Assembly: GCF_923077115.1 (NCBI RefSeq)
Contig: NZ_CAKLPX010000004.1
Coordinates: forward strand, 248,001 to 312,000
Direction of reading: 5' to 3'
Length of the DNA stretch: 64,000 nucleotides
Origin: Sinobacterium norvegicum
GTDB taxonomy: Bacteria; Pseudomonadota; Gammaproteobacteria; Pseudomonadales; Sinobacteriaceae
In this document: positions 12,596 through 21,078 of the stretch, piece by piece
Position numbering within the stretch: position 1 is the stretch's first letter
Layout of the letters: each line of letters begins with the position of its first letter
Notes under the pieces: model-generated
What the model was told of the DNA's origin: nothing
Databases searched by the model: none
The model's input: the letters and a program-made list of their open reading frames with translations, nothing else
Program-made: the position numbers and the translations under genes

Positions 12596-13603
12596 ATGAA
12601 TCAATTGATAACAATTGCCGTCACTCTGTTACCTCTGTCGGTATATGCTTTGGAACCACTGCCGAAAGAAACAGGTACCAGTGGATACCTCATTGTGGGC
12701 GCCGGCGCTGTGTCGATGCAAACCAATACGATTGCCGGTACTCGCTTTAATGAAATCGCCGACAGCAGTATTGATGACCTCGGCGCGGCGAGCAGCACCT
12801 CCTATGGTCAGGCTATCTTATCCGGTGAGGTGAAATACACCTGGGCGGAGACACAAACGCAGGTCTTCGTGGGTAATATCCTCGAAGATCGCCTGCGATA
12901 CGATTTAAAGCAGCAGGCCGGTATTCGCCAACAGATCAGTACTGTTGGCTTATTCGGTGTCTCGGCAACCTATTCCGGTCTTGAGATTAATGTCTGGGAA
13001 GACCCGTTTGACACCAGTGGCGAGCGCAGTGATACGCGACGTATTAGCAATGGCTATGAGGTCACCTGGGATCGTATTTTCAAGTCGCCATTTCAAATAA
13101 GCTACGAGAGTACTGAGGTCGATATTCAAGATGAAAGCAGCGGCGAGTCCTTACTCAGCGCTGATTTTACCGTTGAGGATCAGGCTATGCTGGATCGCAA
13201 CGGTAGGATGGATGAAATAGAAGTCAGTGTTTTGTTACCCTTGGCCAAGGGGCATCTACTGGTGCCACAACTTGTCTATACCGATGACCAGCGTGACGGC
13301 GAAGCGATGTCGAATCAGCGTGTCGGTGCACAGCTAACGTATATTTATAAAAACCTGCCCTGGACCTGGGTGACCAATGCGCAATACAGCTCGGCGGAGT
13401 ACGATCAGGTCAACCCTGTATTCGATACCAGCCAGGATACCGTGTCCTATGGTTTTACCTCTAATCTATATTATGAGGAGCCCTTCGAGATGAAGGACTG
13501 GAAGGCGCTGCTGAGCATTGCCTATTATGAGGAGGACTCAGATATCGACTTTTATGACAGCGAGGTCAACAGCGTCAATCTGGGCATGATGTATTTCTTT
13601 TAG
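12596..13603 (+). CDS. DUF2860 family putative outer-membrane protein
   Basis: The product is 335 residues when started at ATG 12596, which has GAGGGGG eight bases upstream; a longer frame from 12476 would overlap the acetyltransferase and lacks a secretion signal. Residues 1-19 form a signal peptide (cleavage probably after YALE or YA). The rest alternates polar and aromatic residues in beta-strand fashion, and the protein ends in MMYFF, a typical C-terminal aromatic for beta-barrel insertion. The overall pattern matches DUF2860 proteins of gammaproteobacteria, which have no established function. Family assignment is from memory of the pattern and is moderately secure. Confidence 0.72.
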   Translation: MNQLITIAVTLLPLSVYALEPLPKETGTSGYLIVGAGAVSMQTNTIAGTRFNEIADSSIDDLGAASSTSYGQAILSGEVKYTWAETQTQVFVGNILEDRLRYDLKQQAGIRQQISTVGLFGVSATYSGLEINVWEDPFDTSGERSDTRRISNGYEVTWDRIFKSPFQISYESTEVDIQDESSGESLLSADFTVEDQAMLDRNGRMDEIEVSVLLPLAKGHLLVPQLVYTDDQRDGEAMSNQRVGAQLTYIYKNLPWTWVTNAQYSSAEYDQVNPVFDTSQDTVSYGFTSNLYYEEPFEMKDWKALLSIAYYEEDSDIDFYDSEVNSVNLGMMYFF

Positions 13604-13653
13604 CCAACTTACAGCTAAGATATAAAGAATAAATATAAGATATTGTTAAGCAT

Positions 13654-13688
13654 TAGGTTCGGATAAAGCATCACTTTAACCGAGCCTA
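13654..13688 (+). promoter_or_regulatory. Inverted repeat in the leader of the RND efflux operon
   Basis: TAGGTTCGG (13654-13662) pairs with CCGAGCCTA (13680-13688) through one G-U pair, and an inner AAAG/CTTT extends the stem. It ends 29 bases before the adaptor start, so it could be an mRNA leader hairpin, an operator, or the end of the upstream DUF2860 transcript. No T tract follows, which argues against a standard terminator. Confidence 0.4.
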
Positions 13689-13717
13689 GGTCACTGGATA
13701 ACACTAAGGATAGTTAA

Positions 13718-14842
13718 ATGTCACGCAAAATGAGCATTTTCACCGCCGCCTTTGTGGCACTTGTCGTGGTACTCATATTTGGCTTTCAACACGTTAAGCA
13801 GGGCATTATTGCCGATAAGCTGGCTGACTATAGCCCGCCGCCGGTCAGCGTGACCACGGTGTCTGCCAGTACCGATGTTTGGGTGAAAGAGTTGCAGGCG
13901 GTGGGGGCTATCGTTGCCTCGCAGGGGGTTAATGTCACGCCCCAGGTATCGGGGCAATTGTTGTCAATTAACTTTAGTTCTGGCGAAAAAGTCGAGCAGG
14001 GGCAGCTGCTAATACAGTTGGATGACAGCCTGACCCAGGCAGAATTAGAAAGCTCAAAAGCCAGTTTGCAGTTATCTGAAGTTGACTATAAGCGAAAAAA
14101 AGAGCTGCGTAAGACCAATAATATTTCGCAGTCTGACCTCGATAGGGCAACGGCAAAACTCGCCCATGATAAGGCCAGTATTAAAGGTATTGAGACAACC
14201 ATTGATTACATGGCAATCAAGGCACCTTTTTCTGGTGTCGTTGGTATCAGAATGGTTAACCTCGGTGATTATTTGACCCCAGGGCAGGCCATTATTTCGT
14301 TGCAAAACCTCGACGTTTTATTCGTTGACTTCACTACACCGGCGACAAATTTACCGTTATTGAAAATGGGTGAAGAAGTCAAGGTTTATAGCGATGCGTT
14401 TAAAGGGAGTGAATTCAGTGCCAAGATTATTGCCATCGACAATATAGTCGACCAAGAATCTCGCAATATCAGTGTTCGAGCGCTGCTTGATAACAGCGGC
14501 GGCGACTTTTTACCCGGTATGTATGTGACCGTAAAAGTGGAGACTGAGCAGAAAAATGAGATTATTCCGCTGCCCAATGTGGCGGTCAGTTATTCGCTCT
14601 ACGGGGACTCAGTTTTTACGTTGACTAAAACCGATGAAAAGAATGCCACCGGCGAATTTTATATTTATATCGCAGAGCGAAAAACAATTGATGTGGTGAT
14701 GTTTAAAGCAGATCGGGCAGGGGTATCGGGGGATATTCAACCGGGGGATATTGTGGTGACTTCTAATCAGCAGCAACTAAAAAATAAAGCCCGCGTCATC
14801 GTAAATAATGATGCCAGTAAACAATCATCTGCCGGGGAGTAA
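13718..14842 (+). CDS. RND efflux periplasmic adaptor (membrane fusion protein)
   Basis: A 374-residue HlyD/MFP-type adaptor that links an inner-membrane RND pump to an outer-membrane channel. Residues about 8-25 form an N-terminal membrane anchor rather than a lipobox. The biotinyl-lipoyl-like halves are visible as VTPQVSGQLLSINFSSGE and IKAPFSGVVGIRMVNLGDYL, flanking an alpha-hairpin (about 105-160). The beta-barrel and membrane-proximal domains follow (FLPGMYVTVKVE). The pump gene starts seven bases after the stop, so the two are cotranscribed. No TolC-type channel gene is nearby, so an unlinked channel is presumably used. Confidence 0.93.
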   Translation: MSRKMSIFTAAFVALVVVLIFGFQHVKQGIIADKLADYSPPPVSVTTVSASTDVWVKELQAVGAIVASQGVNVTPQVSGQLLSINFSSGEKVEQGQLLIQLDDSLTQAELESSKASLQLSEVDYKRKKELRKTNNISQSDLDRATAKLAHDKASIKGIETTIDYMAIKAPFSGVVGIRMVNLGDYLTPGQAIISLQNLDVLFVDFTTPATNLPLLKMGEEVKVYSDAFKGSEFSAKIIAIDNIVDQESRNISVRALLDNSGGDFLPGMYVTVKVETEQKNEIIPLPNVAVSYSLYGDSVFTLTKTDEKNATGEFYIYIAERKTIDVVMFKADRAGVSGDIQPGDIVVTSNQQQLKNKARVIVNNDASKQSSAGE

Positions 14843-14849
14843 TTAAACA

Positions 14850-17800
14850 ATGAAGTTTACCGACTTATTTGTTCAGCGCCCGGTATTGGCTACGGTGATC
14901 AGTCTGGTTATTTTGGTGCTGGGGCTTAAAGCCTTTGAGGATTTACAAATCCGTCAATACCCGGTGATGGAAACTGGCATTATTACCATTGCTACCACCT
15001 ATCCCGGTGCCAGCCCGACCAATGTCCAAGGCTATGTGACACAGCCGATTCAGCAAATGGTAGCGCAGACAGAGGGTGTCGATTATATGCTGTCAGAAAG
15101 CACCATGGGCATGTCGACGATTACACTGTACTTAAAGCTGGATTATTCCACAGACAAGGCATTGACTGAGGTGTTGTCACTGGTACAACAGGTTAAGTAT
15201 CGATTACCCCAGGGTGTACAGGATTCTTCAATTTTGAAATCTAGCTCACAATCGCCGGTGGTATATATCTCCTTTGCCAGCGAGGGTCTAGAGGCCCAAC
15301 AAATATCTGATTTTGTCAGTCGTGTCGCTCAGCCCATTTTTTCTACTGTCAACGGTGTTAATAATATTCAACTTCTGGGGCAGAAAGACTTCGCTATGCG
15401 AATATGGCTAGACCCACTAAAAATGGCAGGAAATGGCATTTCGGCTGAAGATGTTGAGAATGCAATCAAGAAAAATAATGCCGTCAGTGCCGCTGGTCGT
15501 TTGAAAAATAATCTTATTGAAATAAATATTAATGCCCACACTGATTTGCAGGATATTTCACAGTTTGAAAATATTGTTGTGCGTCAGAATAAAGGAAAGT
15601 TTATCAAGATCAGTGATGTCGCCACAGTCGAATTGGGCTCGGATAACTATGACGACATGGTGTTTTCAAATGGTAAAAAGAATATCACCGTTGCAATATC
15701 AAACACCTCCGACTCCAACCCTCTGGATGTTATCAAAGGGATTTATGGTGTGATGGATGACGTCATCGGCAGCTTGCCGCCGACGATGACAGCCACCGTT
15801 ATCTATGATTCGACCGAGTATATCACCGCCTCAATCGACGATGTTTTACATACGTTTGTTGAAGCCTTGGTCATTGTTATTATAGTTGTTTTTATGTTTC
15901 TAGGCGCATTCAGAGCCATTCTAATCCCAATTATTACTATTCCACTTTCGATTATTGGCACACTGTTTTTGATGTTGTCGTTGGGTTTTAGCATTAATTT
16001 ATTAACTCTGCTGGCCATGGTGTTGGCAATATCCTTGGTAGTCGATGATGCCATTGTGGTGGTAGAGAATACCTTTCGTCATCTCGAAGAAGGGGCGGCG
16101 CCCTTCGATGCTGCGGTACTGAGTGCCCGAGAAATTGCCGGCCCGGTCATCACGATGACGATTACCCTGGCAGCTGTTTATGCCCCCATTGGGTTTATGG
16201 GAGGGTTAACCGGTAAGTTATTTACTGAGTTTGCCTTTACCTTGGCGGGATCAGTTATTATTTCAGGCATCATAGCCTTAACCTTGTCGCCAATGATGTG
16301 TTCAAAAATGTTATCGAAAGAGTCTCTCGAAACACCGTTGGTGAAGAAGATTGATACTGTTTTAGAAGCATTAAAAAACAAATATAACAAGCTGCTTTCG
16401 TACCTGCTTGATAATCGTGCCTTTGTTTGGCCGGTGGCTGCGACAATTTTAATTTCGTTGGTCTATATGTTTGTTAACACCGCTCAGGAGTTGGCGCCGC
16501 AAGAAGATCAAGGTGTTGTGTTGGCAATGGGAACCGGCCCTAATTATGCTAATACCGATTATGTGTATAAATACAGCAACCCCATAGTGGAGGTGTTTAC
16601 CAAAAACCCAGAAACAAAAATGACGATGGCGGTTAATGGCTATAAGAACAATAGTACTTTCTTTGGTTTGGATGTTCTCAAGCCCTGGGATGAGCGTGAT
16701 CGTACGGCCCAGCAATTAATTAAAGATATGCAGATAGAATTACAAACCATGCCGGGCTTGCAGCTGTATACATTTTCGCCGCCAGATTTGCCGGGTACAC
16801 CACAGGGTCTGCCTTTCCAGATGGTTATTAAGTCGCCAATTGATAGCTATGAAACCATGTATCAATATGCAGAGAATTTAAAGGTTGCAGCTGAAAAAAG
16901 CGGTAAATTTATTTTTTCAAAAAATGATTTAAAAATAAATAAACCACAAATTGAAATAAATATTGATCGAGATAAGGCTGCGCAATTAGGTGTGACGGCA
17001 AGTGCAATCGGTGATGTACTAAAAGTATTCTTAAGTGAGGGTTTTATTAATTATTTCTCGTTGAATGGTCGGAGCTATCAAGTCATCAGCGAGGTGAAAC
17101 AACTGGACCGCTTAGATCGAAAGGCGTTAGAGAATTACTATGTTAAATCGGTCAGCGGTGCGATGGTGCCAATGTCTTCTATTGTCTCCGTAAAGCAGAC
17201 CATTCAACCTTCAGCGGTGAATCAGTTCCAGCAGTTAAATAGCGCGATGATAGAGGGGAAGATGATGCCTGGCGTCAGTATTGGTGAGGCCTATGCGTTT
17301 ATGCAGGCCAAGGCCAAGGAGATATTGCCGGCGAGTTATACCATCGACTCCTCTGGCCAATTGCGCCAATTTTTACAGGAGGGCCAGTCGTTGCTGGTCA
17401 CTTTTGCCCTCGCTTTTATAATTATCTTTCTGGTTTTGGCGGCACAGTTTGAAAGCTTCCGAGACCCCTGCGTTATTCTCACCACCGTGCCGCTGTCTAT
17501 TTTTGGCGCCATGCTGCCACTCTATTTTGGCGTAGCCACGTTGAATATATATACCGAGGTAGGTTTGGTGACACTGGTGGGCTTGATCAGTAAGCACGGT
17601 ATTTTGATTGTCGATTTTGCCAATGGTTTGCAGCGTCAGGGTATGGATCGGCGAGAGGCCATATTGGAAGCCGCGTCTATTCGCTTAAGGCCAGTGTTGA
17701 TGACAACGGCAGCCATGGTTGTCGGGGTATTACCACTGGTGACTGCCAGTGGCGCAGGGGCAGAGAGTCGCTTCTCTATTGGCTTGGTGATTAGTGTGGG

Positions 17801-17903
17801 CATGACAGTGGGAACATTGTTTACCCTCTTCATATTGCCGATGATATATAGCTACTTTGCTGAAGATCATGCCAATAAGGTTGAGCATGCACTGCCAGCT
17901 TAG
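14850..17903 (+). CDS. RND multidrug efflux permease (HAE1/AcrB-like)
   Basis: A proton-driven inner-membrane pump of 1017 residues with the usual 12-helix, two-large-loop layout. It begins FTDLFVQRPVLATVIS, the typical HAE1 N-terminus. The proton-relay aspartates of helix 4 are in LVVDDAIVVVEN (about residues 395-406), and GLTGKLFTEFAFTLAGSVI precedes helices 5-6. The C-terminal half repeats the fold (FVLAAQFESFRDP, GLISKHGILIVDF). Closest general resemblance is to MexK/MexW-like proteobacterial pumps, not to the MdtB/MdtC pair, despite the BaeSR-like genes beside it. Substrates are unknown; drugs, bile salts or membrane-damaging catabolic substrates are all possible. Confidence 0.94.
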   Translation: MKFTDLFVQRPVLATVISLVILVLGLKAFEDLQIRQYPVMETGIITIATTYPGASPTNVQGYVTQPIQQMVAQTEGVDYMLSESTMGMSTITLYLKLDYSTDKALTEVLSLVQQVKYRLPQGVQDSSILKSSSQSPVVYISFASEGLEAQQISDFVSRVAQPIFSTVNGVNNIQLLGQKDFAMRIWLDPLKMAGNGISAEDVENAIKKNNAVSAAGRLKNNLIEININAHTDLQDISQFENIVVRQNKGKFIKISDVATVELGSDNYDDMVFSNGKKNITVAISNTSDSNPLDVIKGIYGVMDDVIGSLPPTMTATVIYDSTEYITASIDDVLHTFVEALVIVIIVVFMFLGAFRAILIPIITIPLSIIGTLFLMLSLGFSINLLTLLAMVLAISLVVDDAIVVVENTFRHLEEGAAPFDAAVLSAREIAGPVITMTITLAAVYAPIGFMGGLTGKLFTEFAFTLAGSVIISGIIALTLSPMMCSKMLSKESLETPLVKKIDTVLEALKNKYNKLLSYLLDNRAFVWPVAATILISLVYMFVNTAQELAPQEDQGVVLAMGTGPNYANTDYVYKYSNPIVEVFTKNPETKMTMAVNGYKNNSTFFGLDVLKPWDERDRTAQQLIKDMQIELQTMPGLQLYTFSPPDLPGTPQGLPFQMVIKSPIDSYETMYQYAENLKVAAEKSGKFIFSKNDLKINKPQIEINIDRDKAAQLGVTASAIGDVLKVFLSEGFINYFSLNGRSYQVISEVKQLDRLDRKALENYYVKSVSGAMVPMSSIVSVKQTIQPSAVNQFQQLNSAMIEGKMMPGVSIGEAYAFMQAKAKEILPASYTIDSSGQLRQFLQEGQSLLVTFALAFIIIFLVLAAQFESFRDPCVILTTVPLSIFGAMLPLYFGVATLNIYTEVGLVTLVGLISKHGILIVDFANGLQRQGMDRREAILEAASIRLRPVLMTTAAMVVGVLPLVTASGAGAESRFSIGLVISVGMTVGTLFTLFILPMIYSYFAEDHANKVEHALPA

Positions 17904-17910
17904 GAAAAAA

Positions 17911-17976
17911 TAATAGACTAAGGAAACAATGTGGAAGTGGTGGCATGGCTATGTCTATTGTTGTCATAGTCTATTA
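17911..17976. repeat. 10-bp inverted repeat between pump and sensor kinase genes
   Basis: TAATAGACTA (17911-17920) and TAGTCTATTA (17967-17976) are perfect inverted copies 46 bases apart. They almost fill the 108-base gap between the RND pump and the sensor kinase. An imperfect third copy (ATGTCTATTG) sits inside at 17951-17960. The site could bind a regulator or form a long hairpin that lowers read-through into the kinase gene. Confidence 0.45.
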
Positions 17977-18011
17977 CTCTAAAGCTGTCGATCCTTTAAA
18001 TACGCTATCGT

Positions 18012-19487
18012 ATGTTTGTTAAAAAATTAAAATACCGCCTTCTATTGACGATTCTTTCGATTAATACGTTGATGCTGATTGTTACCATTGGGCTCAGCAC
18101 TGTCAGTCTTGATCGTGGTTTTCTCGATTATCTTAACCAGTCCCAAGCTTCGAGGGCAGAGAAACTTGCTGCCAATCTCTCCGGCTACTATCACACTCAT
18201 CATTCGTGGCAGCGCTTTGCCGACAGCAAGCGTGAGTGGATGAAATATATCTATCGCTTCTCTGATGTAGAAGGTCATGCCAAATCGCAATTCAGCCCTG
18301 ATGGTAAAGAGCATGATACGGGCAGGCTATCGCATCGCCACAAACAACCACGACCAACCGACTTGTTGGGTAAGAGTAATACTCGCTTCCTGTTGCTCGA
18401 TGAAAAAAAACAGGTGATTGTTGGGCCTTCTCATATCGCGATTGAGGATTTAGTGACCGTGGCTATTGATTTGGATGACCATGCCGTCGGTTACTTAGGC
18501 TTTCGTCAGCATACAGAGCTCGCCAGTAGCATTGACCGTTTATTTATTAATCAACAGCGAAATAATTTTATTTTTATTGCCCTGGGTATATTTATTACCT
18601 CTATTATCATGGCCTTTTTTATCGCTGGGCGATTATCGAGGCCACTGAAGTCGATGGCAGAGGTGACCAAGAAAATTGCAGCTGGTAATTATCAGGTACG
18701 AGCAACCGGCAAGGGCGGTGAAGAGCTAAACACCTTATCGAATACTATTAATGTATTAGCCGAGTCGCTGCGGCAAAGCCAGTTGGGCAGGCAGCGCTGG
18801 GTGGCGGATATTGCCCATGAGCTACGGACTCCGCTGGCTATTTTAAAAGGTGAGATAGAGGCCATGGTCGACGGTGTCAGGCCGATGAACAAAATGAATT
18901 TGGAATCGCTGCAGCAAGAGGTCAGCCACTTAACACTGTTGGTAGATGACTTAAAAGAATTATCAAATGTCGATCAAGGTGCGCTGAATTATCAGATGAT
19001 GGACTGCAATGTCAGCGAGATATTATCCTCTGTTTTGTTGTTGGCACAGCAGGAAAGAAAGGCTGTCATCGATGTGCAATACAACGCTATTGAAACCCCT
19101 GATATCTATGCCGATAGCAAACGGTTAAAACAGCTGTTTAGCAATCTATTACAAAATACACTGCGTTATACCGAGACAGGCGGCAGCCTTCAGGTTGTGG
19201 TCAGTGTACATGCCGAGACGATCGAAGTACTGTGGCAAGACTCCAGCCCGGGAGTAAGCGCACAGGATTTACCGCACCTAACAGAGCGTCTCTACCGAGC
19301 GGAAAACTCAAGAAATAGAGCGTTCGGCGGCAGTGGCTTAGGTTTGGCCATTGTAAAATCCATCTGTGACGGGCATGGCTTTACCCTGACCCCCAGTCAC
19401 TCCCTCTTGGGTGGCCTATGCTGGCAGTTGGTAATCCCTCTTGGTGACGTGGTGGATGACAATCAAAAAAATCATAGGGGGGAGTGA
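18012..19487 (+). CDS. baeS: BaeS-like sensor histidine kinase
   Basis: A 491-residue envelope-stress sensor kinase. Two membrane helices (about residues 9-32 and 186-206) flank a periplasmic domain of about 150 residues rich in His (several between 61 and 110). A HAMP linker follows (GRLSRPLKSMAEVTKKIAAG), then the phosphoacceptor H269 in DIAHELRTPLAILKGE, the N-box (LFSNLLQNTLRYTETGG) and the G-box (GGSGLGLAIVKSI). Its partner regulator overlaps its stop codon region, which is typical of BaeSR. The identification as BaeS rests on the partner's strong similarity and on the adjacent RND and spy-like genes. Confidence 0.88.
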   Translation: MFVKKLKYRLLLTILSINTLMLIVTIGLSTVSLDRGFLDYLNQSQASRAEKLAANLSGYYHTHHSWQRFADSKREWMKYIYRFSDVEGHAKSQFSPDGKEHDTGRLSHRHKQPRPTDLLGKSNTRFLLLDEKKQVIVGPSHIAIEDLVTVAIDLDDHAVGYLGFRQHTELASSIDRLFINQQRNNFIFIALGIFITSIIMAFFIAGRLSRPLKSMAEVTKKIAAGNYQVRATGKGGEELNTLSNTINVLAESLRQSQLGRQRWVADIAHELRTPLAILKGEIEAMVDGVRPMNKMNLESLQQEVSHLTLLVDDLKELSNVDQGALNYQMMDCNVSEILSSVLLLAQQERKAVIDVQYNAIETPDIYADSKRLKQLFSNLLQNTLRYTETGGSLQVVVSVHAETIEVLWQDSSPGVSAQDLPHLTERLYRAENSRNRAFGGSGLGLAIVKSICDGHGFTLTPSHSLLGGLCWQLVIPLGDVVDDNQKNHRGE

Positions 19488-19492
19488 ACGTG

Positions 19493-20167
19493 ATGAATAA
19501 AATCTTAATCGTTGAAGACGAACCCAAGCTTGCGATGTTGCTGCAGGATTACCTGACGGCTGACGGTTATGAGGCGACTATTGTAGAGCGTGGAGATACA
19601 GCTGTTGCAGCCTTCGAGCAATATCAGCCGTCACTGGTGCTGCTGGATTTGATGTTGCCAGGGCTGTCGGGTTTGGAGGTCTGCAAACATATACGTCAAC
19701 AAAGCACAGTACCTATCATTATGGTGACGGCAAAGGTTGAGGAGATTGATCGCCTGCTCGGCCTGGAGTTAGGTGCTGATGATTACATCTGCAAACCCTT
19801 TAGCCCAAGAGAGGTGGTCGCGCGGGTAAAAGCGGTATTGCGTCGAACTCAGCCGGTGACACCACCGGTTTCGACATCACCGCTAAGCCTGGATGAGGGC
19901 AGTTATGTGGCGCTGTTTAAAAATCAGCGACTCGACTTAACCGCGGTGGAGTTTCAACTGCTAAAGGCGTTGGCAGATAGCCCGGGCAGGATACTATCGC
20001 GCAACCAATTGATGTCGGTGATTTACAGTGATAATAGAGTGGTATCGGATCGCACCATCGACAGTCACATCAAAAAGCTACGCAGGAAAATAACCGAGGT
20101 TGCAGGCTCGCAAGAGTTGATTCATTCAGTATATGGCGTCGGTTATAAGTACGAGCAATTGGATTAA
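19493..20167 (+). CDS. baeR: BaeR-like OmpR-family response regulator
   Basis: A 224-residue regulator. The receiver domain has the acidic pair ED (residues 8-9), phosphoacceptor D52 in LLDLMLPGLSG and the switch Lys in CKPFSPREVVARVK. The winged-helix domain ends in SVYGVGYKYEQLD. The block VTAKVEEIDRLLGLELGADD is almost identical to E. coli BaeR. I prefer ATG 19493, which gives MNKILIVEDEP and has GGGGGGAG upstream; in-frame GTG codons at 19484 and 19490 are alternatives that would overlap the kinase gene. In E. coli BaeR activates mdtABCD, acrD and spy, and both an RND operon and a spy-like gene flank it here. Confidence 0.92.
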   Translation: MNKILIVEDEPKLAMLLQDYLTADGYEATIVERGDTAVAAFEQYQPSLVLLDLMLPGLSGLEVCKHIRQQSTVPIIMVTAKVEEIDRLLGLELGADDYICKPFSPREVVARVKAVLRRTQPVTPPVSTSPLSLDEGSYVALFKNQRLDLTAVEFQLLKALADSPGRILSRNQLMSVIYSDNRVVSDRTIDSHIKKLRRKITEVAGSQELIHSVYGVGYKYEQLD

Positions 20168-20285
20168 ATTTGCTGACATGTTGCACAGTGTTTGCATATT
20201 CCATGCGTTTTTTTTGCAATAAGCCGCGCTAATATTTCAACATCGAAACATCATCGACTGACTCTTAAACCGTATAGGAAAAAAT

Positions 20286-20831
20286 ATGAGAAACATTATT
20301 TTAGCCACTGTTGTCAGCGCGGTTTTAATTGCGCCCATCGCCGCCATGGCCGGACCAGATCATCACCAGATAAAAAGTGATTTTATCAGCAGCCTAAACC
20401 TAACTGAGCAACAACAGGCACAGGTGAAAGAGCTGCAGAAAGAGGCCCGGCAAGAGCGAAAGGCGACGATGGAGCAACATCGCCTACAGCAGCGGCAAGA
20501 ACTTGCCAAGATATTGAACGAAGATCAATTGGCGAGCTGGGACAAGCAGATGGAGAAACGTGAAAAACACCACAAAGGCCGGGATGGTGACCGTCAAAAG
20601 CGTGGCGATTTTTTTCAGTCGCTCAATTTGACCGAGCAGCAGCAGGGTGAGTTAAAGACGCTGATGCAGAATAACAAAGAGCAGATGAAGTCGTTTAGGC
20701 AGGCGAAGCAGGGTGAAAAAAGGGCAAAAATGGCCACCATTTTAAGCGCAGATCAAATGCAGCAATATGACCAATTCGTGGCCGACAAAAAGCAACGTCA
20801 CAGCGACAAGGGTCACGGTGAGAGGCATTAG
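20286..20831 (+). CDS. Spy/CpxP-family periplasmic chaperone with two tandem modules
   Basis: A 181-residue secreted protein with a signal peptide at 1-22 (cleavage after AAMA). Spy proteins are ATP-independent periplasmic chaperones carrying LTxxQ motifs. Here the unit appears twice: SLNLTEQQQ at 37-45 with LNEDQ at 77-81, and SLNLTEQQQ at 113-121 with LSADQ at 153-157. Single Spy is about 160 residues with a different spacing, so this looks like an internal duplication of a shorter module. The interior is strongly basic and rich in His, Lys and Gln. Its position after baeSR suggests regulation by BaeR, although I could not recognise a BaeR box in the 118-base spacer. Confidence 0.85.
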   Translation: MRNIILATVVSAVLIAPIAAMAGPDHHQIKSDFISSLNLTEQQQAQVKELQKEARQERKATMEQHRLQQRQELAKILNEDQLASWDKQMEKREKHHKGRDGDRQKRGDFFQSLNLTEQQQGELKTLMQNNKEQMKSFRQAKQGEKRAKMATILSADQMQQYDQFVADKKQRHSDKGHGERH

Positions 20832-20876
20832 AGTGAGCAGAACCAAATCGCCCAGTACTGAAAATTAACAAGCCTT

Positions 20877-20904
20877 GCCCAGCGTCACAGCTGGGCTTTT
20901 TTTT
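20877..20904 (+). terminator. Rho-independent terminator of the spy-like gene
   Basis: GCCCAGC (20877-20883) and GCTGGGC (20890-20896) form a perfect 7-bp stem with a six-base loop, followed by eight T residues. It lies 45 bases after the gene's stop. Confidence 0.9.
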
Positions 20905-21078
20905 GTCAAAAATTAAAGGCTGGTATACAAAGCGCATCTAACGGGTGGGTTTATCTAAACTTTTATCGCCTCTTTTGGCGAACAGTCGTCGGGCAATTGT
21001 GGTTACACTGGTGTTCTTATAGTCGACCTAATCGTCAGCAGTGACGGACGGGTTTAACCTTGCAACCCAGGTGTTCAC

